NCBI GenBank assembly: GCA_024762625.1
Contig: JANTHA010000075.1
Span: forward strand, 1 to 9,271
Direction: 5' to 3'
From: Thiotrichaceae bacterium
Lineage (GTDB): Bacteria > Pseudomonadota > Gammaproteobacteria > Thiotrichales > Thiotrichaceae
DNA length: 9,271 nucleotides
Of this stretch, positions 8,951 to 9,271 are shown in pieces. The notes below the pieces were generated by a model. That model did no database searches. It was not told where the DNA came from and saw only the letters and a program-made list of their open reading frames with translations. The first letter of the stretch is position 1. The number at the start of each line of letters is the position of its first letter. Made by a program: the position numbers and the translations under genes.

Positions 8951-9099
8951 CCTGGCAGGTTGTTGAAATTTGCTCAGGTGAGTGCGAGACTAGGCAAAAT
9001 AGACCGAAAAAGCGCAGTTTACTGGATTAAATGAGCTTTTGAGGTCTATTTTACGCAGTGTATCGTGCCGTCCAAATAGAATTTCAACAGCCTGCCAGG
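8951..9099. mobile_element. 149-bp nested inverted-repeat element (MITE-like)
   Basis: The ends CCTGGCAGGTTGTTGAAATT (8951-8970) and AATTTCAACAGCCTGCCAGG (9080-9099) are 20-bp inverted repeats with one mismatch, which is a G-U pair in plus-strand RNA. Inside, AAAATAGACC (8996-9005) pairs perfectly with GGTCTATTTT (9043-9052), and pairing continues inward between AAAAGC and GCTTTT. The whole unit could fold into one long stem. It has no ORF. I could not find a direct target duplication at its edges, so mobility is less well supported than for the 3051-3284 element; a structured leader RNA is the main alternative. Confidence 0.65.
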
Positions 9100-9162
9100 A
9101 CTCTCTTAATTGTAGAAAAAATGAATAAGGGGACAATAGCGTCTTTATTACGATAAAACAAT

Positions 9163-9167
9163 GGGGG
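9163..9167 (+). promoter_or_regulatory. Shine-Dalgarno of the rightward ORF
   Basis: GGGGG lies 7 nt before the ATG at 9175. It is the main support, with the hydrophobic N-terminus, for translation of this otherwise short partial ORF. Confidence 0.6.
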
Positions 9168-9174
9168 TATTTAT

Positions 9175-9271
9175 ATGGCTGTTAACAATAATAAAATATT
9201 TCTTATGAAGTTAAATCTTTTTATTTCCAGAAGCTTACTATTTTTTATATTCATCAATGCAAGTTTATTAA
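9175..9271 (+). CDS. Partial ORF with membrane or signal-like N-terminus
   Basis: Thirty-two codons are present before the right edge, with no stop. The product starts MAVNNNKIFLMKLNLFISRS and continues with LLFFIFINASLL. A short polar head with K7, K12 and R19 is followed by a hydrophobic run at about residues 20-32, as in a signal peptide or first membrane span. It is the only plus-strand gene proposed here and is very A/T-rich compared with the housekeeping genes. A good Shine-Dalgarno precedes it. The family cannot be named from this piece. An internal ATG (codon 11) is a less likely start because it lacks a ribosome binding site. Confidence 0.6.
   Translation, partial: MAVNNNKIFLMKLNLFISRSLLFFIFINASLL

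Noticed and set aside
9121..9156. 11-codon leader-peptide ORF before the rightward gene
   Set aside because: MNKGTIASLLR has no ribosome binding site, no run of one amino acid and no terminator after it, so attenuation is unsupported.

Overview
The window looks like chromosomal core DNA of a gammaproteobacterium outside the Enterobacterales. The gene order hflK-hflC-DUF2065-hisZ-purA, the proteobacterial-type HisZ and the closeness of RsuA and ThiC to gammaproteobacterial proteins all point that way. I could not fix the genus. Every complete gene lies on the minus strand, so the region reads right to left: hflK, hflC, a DUF2065 membrane protein, hisZ, purA, rsuA, thiC and the first 65 codons of a ThiO-like FAD oxidoreductase that runs off the left edge. 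One partial plus-strand ORF with a membrane or export N-terminus begins at 9175 and runs off the right edge.

Layout. Positions 1-2128 hold thiamine genes (ThiO-like and ThiC). Upstream, at 2202-2305, is a clear TPP riboswitch; the stretch between it and thiC can form a stem over the Shine-Dalgarno sequence. Positions 2326-3042 encode the 16S rRNA pseudouridine synthase RsuA. A 234-bp non-coding element (3051-3284) separates rsuA from purA; it has 18-bp terminal inverted repeats and a 5-bp ATAAT target duplication, so I call it a MITE. Its tips resemble those of the IS1380 family (ISEcp1). Positions 3395-4690 are purA and 4778-6031 are hisZ. Between hisZ and DUF2065 lies a five-copy array of a 15/16-bp repeat centred on GTTAAC. 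Positions 6193-8485 hold DUF2065, hflC and hflK; hflK and hflC overlap by 4 bp.

Right of hflK there is no hflX or hfq. Instead 8486-9174 is gene-poor and repeat-rich: an 11-bp-phased GACAG triplet, a 12-bp triplet repeat, a candidate extended -10 promoter on the plus strand, and a 149-bp nested inverted-repeat element just before the plus-strand ORF.

HflK/HflC form the membrane complex that modulates FtsH. HisZ is the regulatory subunit of the first enzyme of histidine synthesis, PurA makes adenylosuccinate, and ThiC makes the thiamine pyrimidine from the purine intermediate AIR. The coding content is ordinary housekeeping, and I saw no undescribed multigene system. What is unusual is between the genes: two inverted-repeat elements, and short tandem repeats with different unit sequences in most of the larger spacers.
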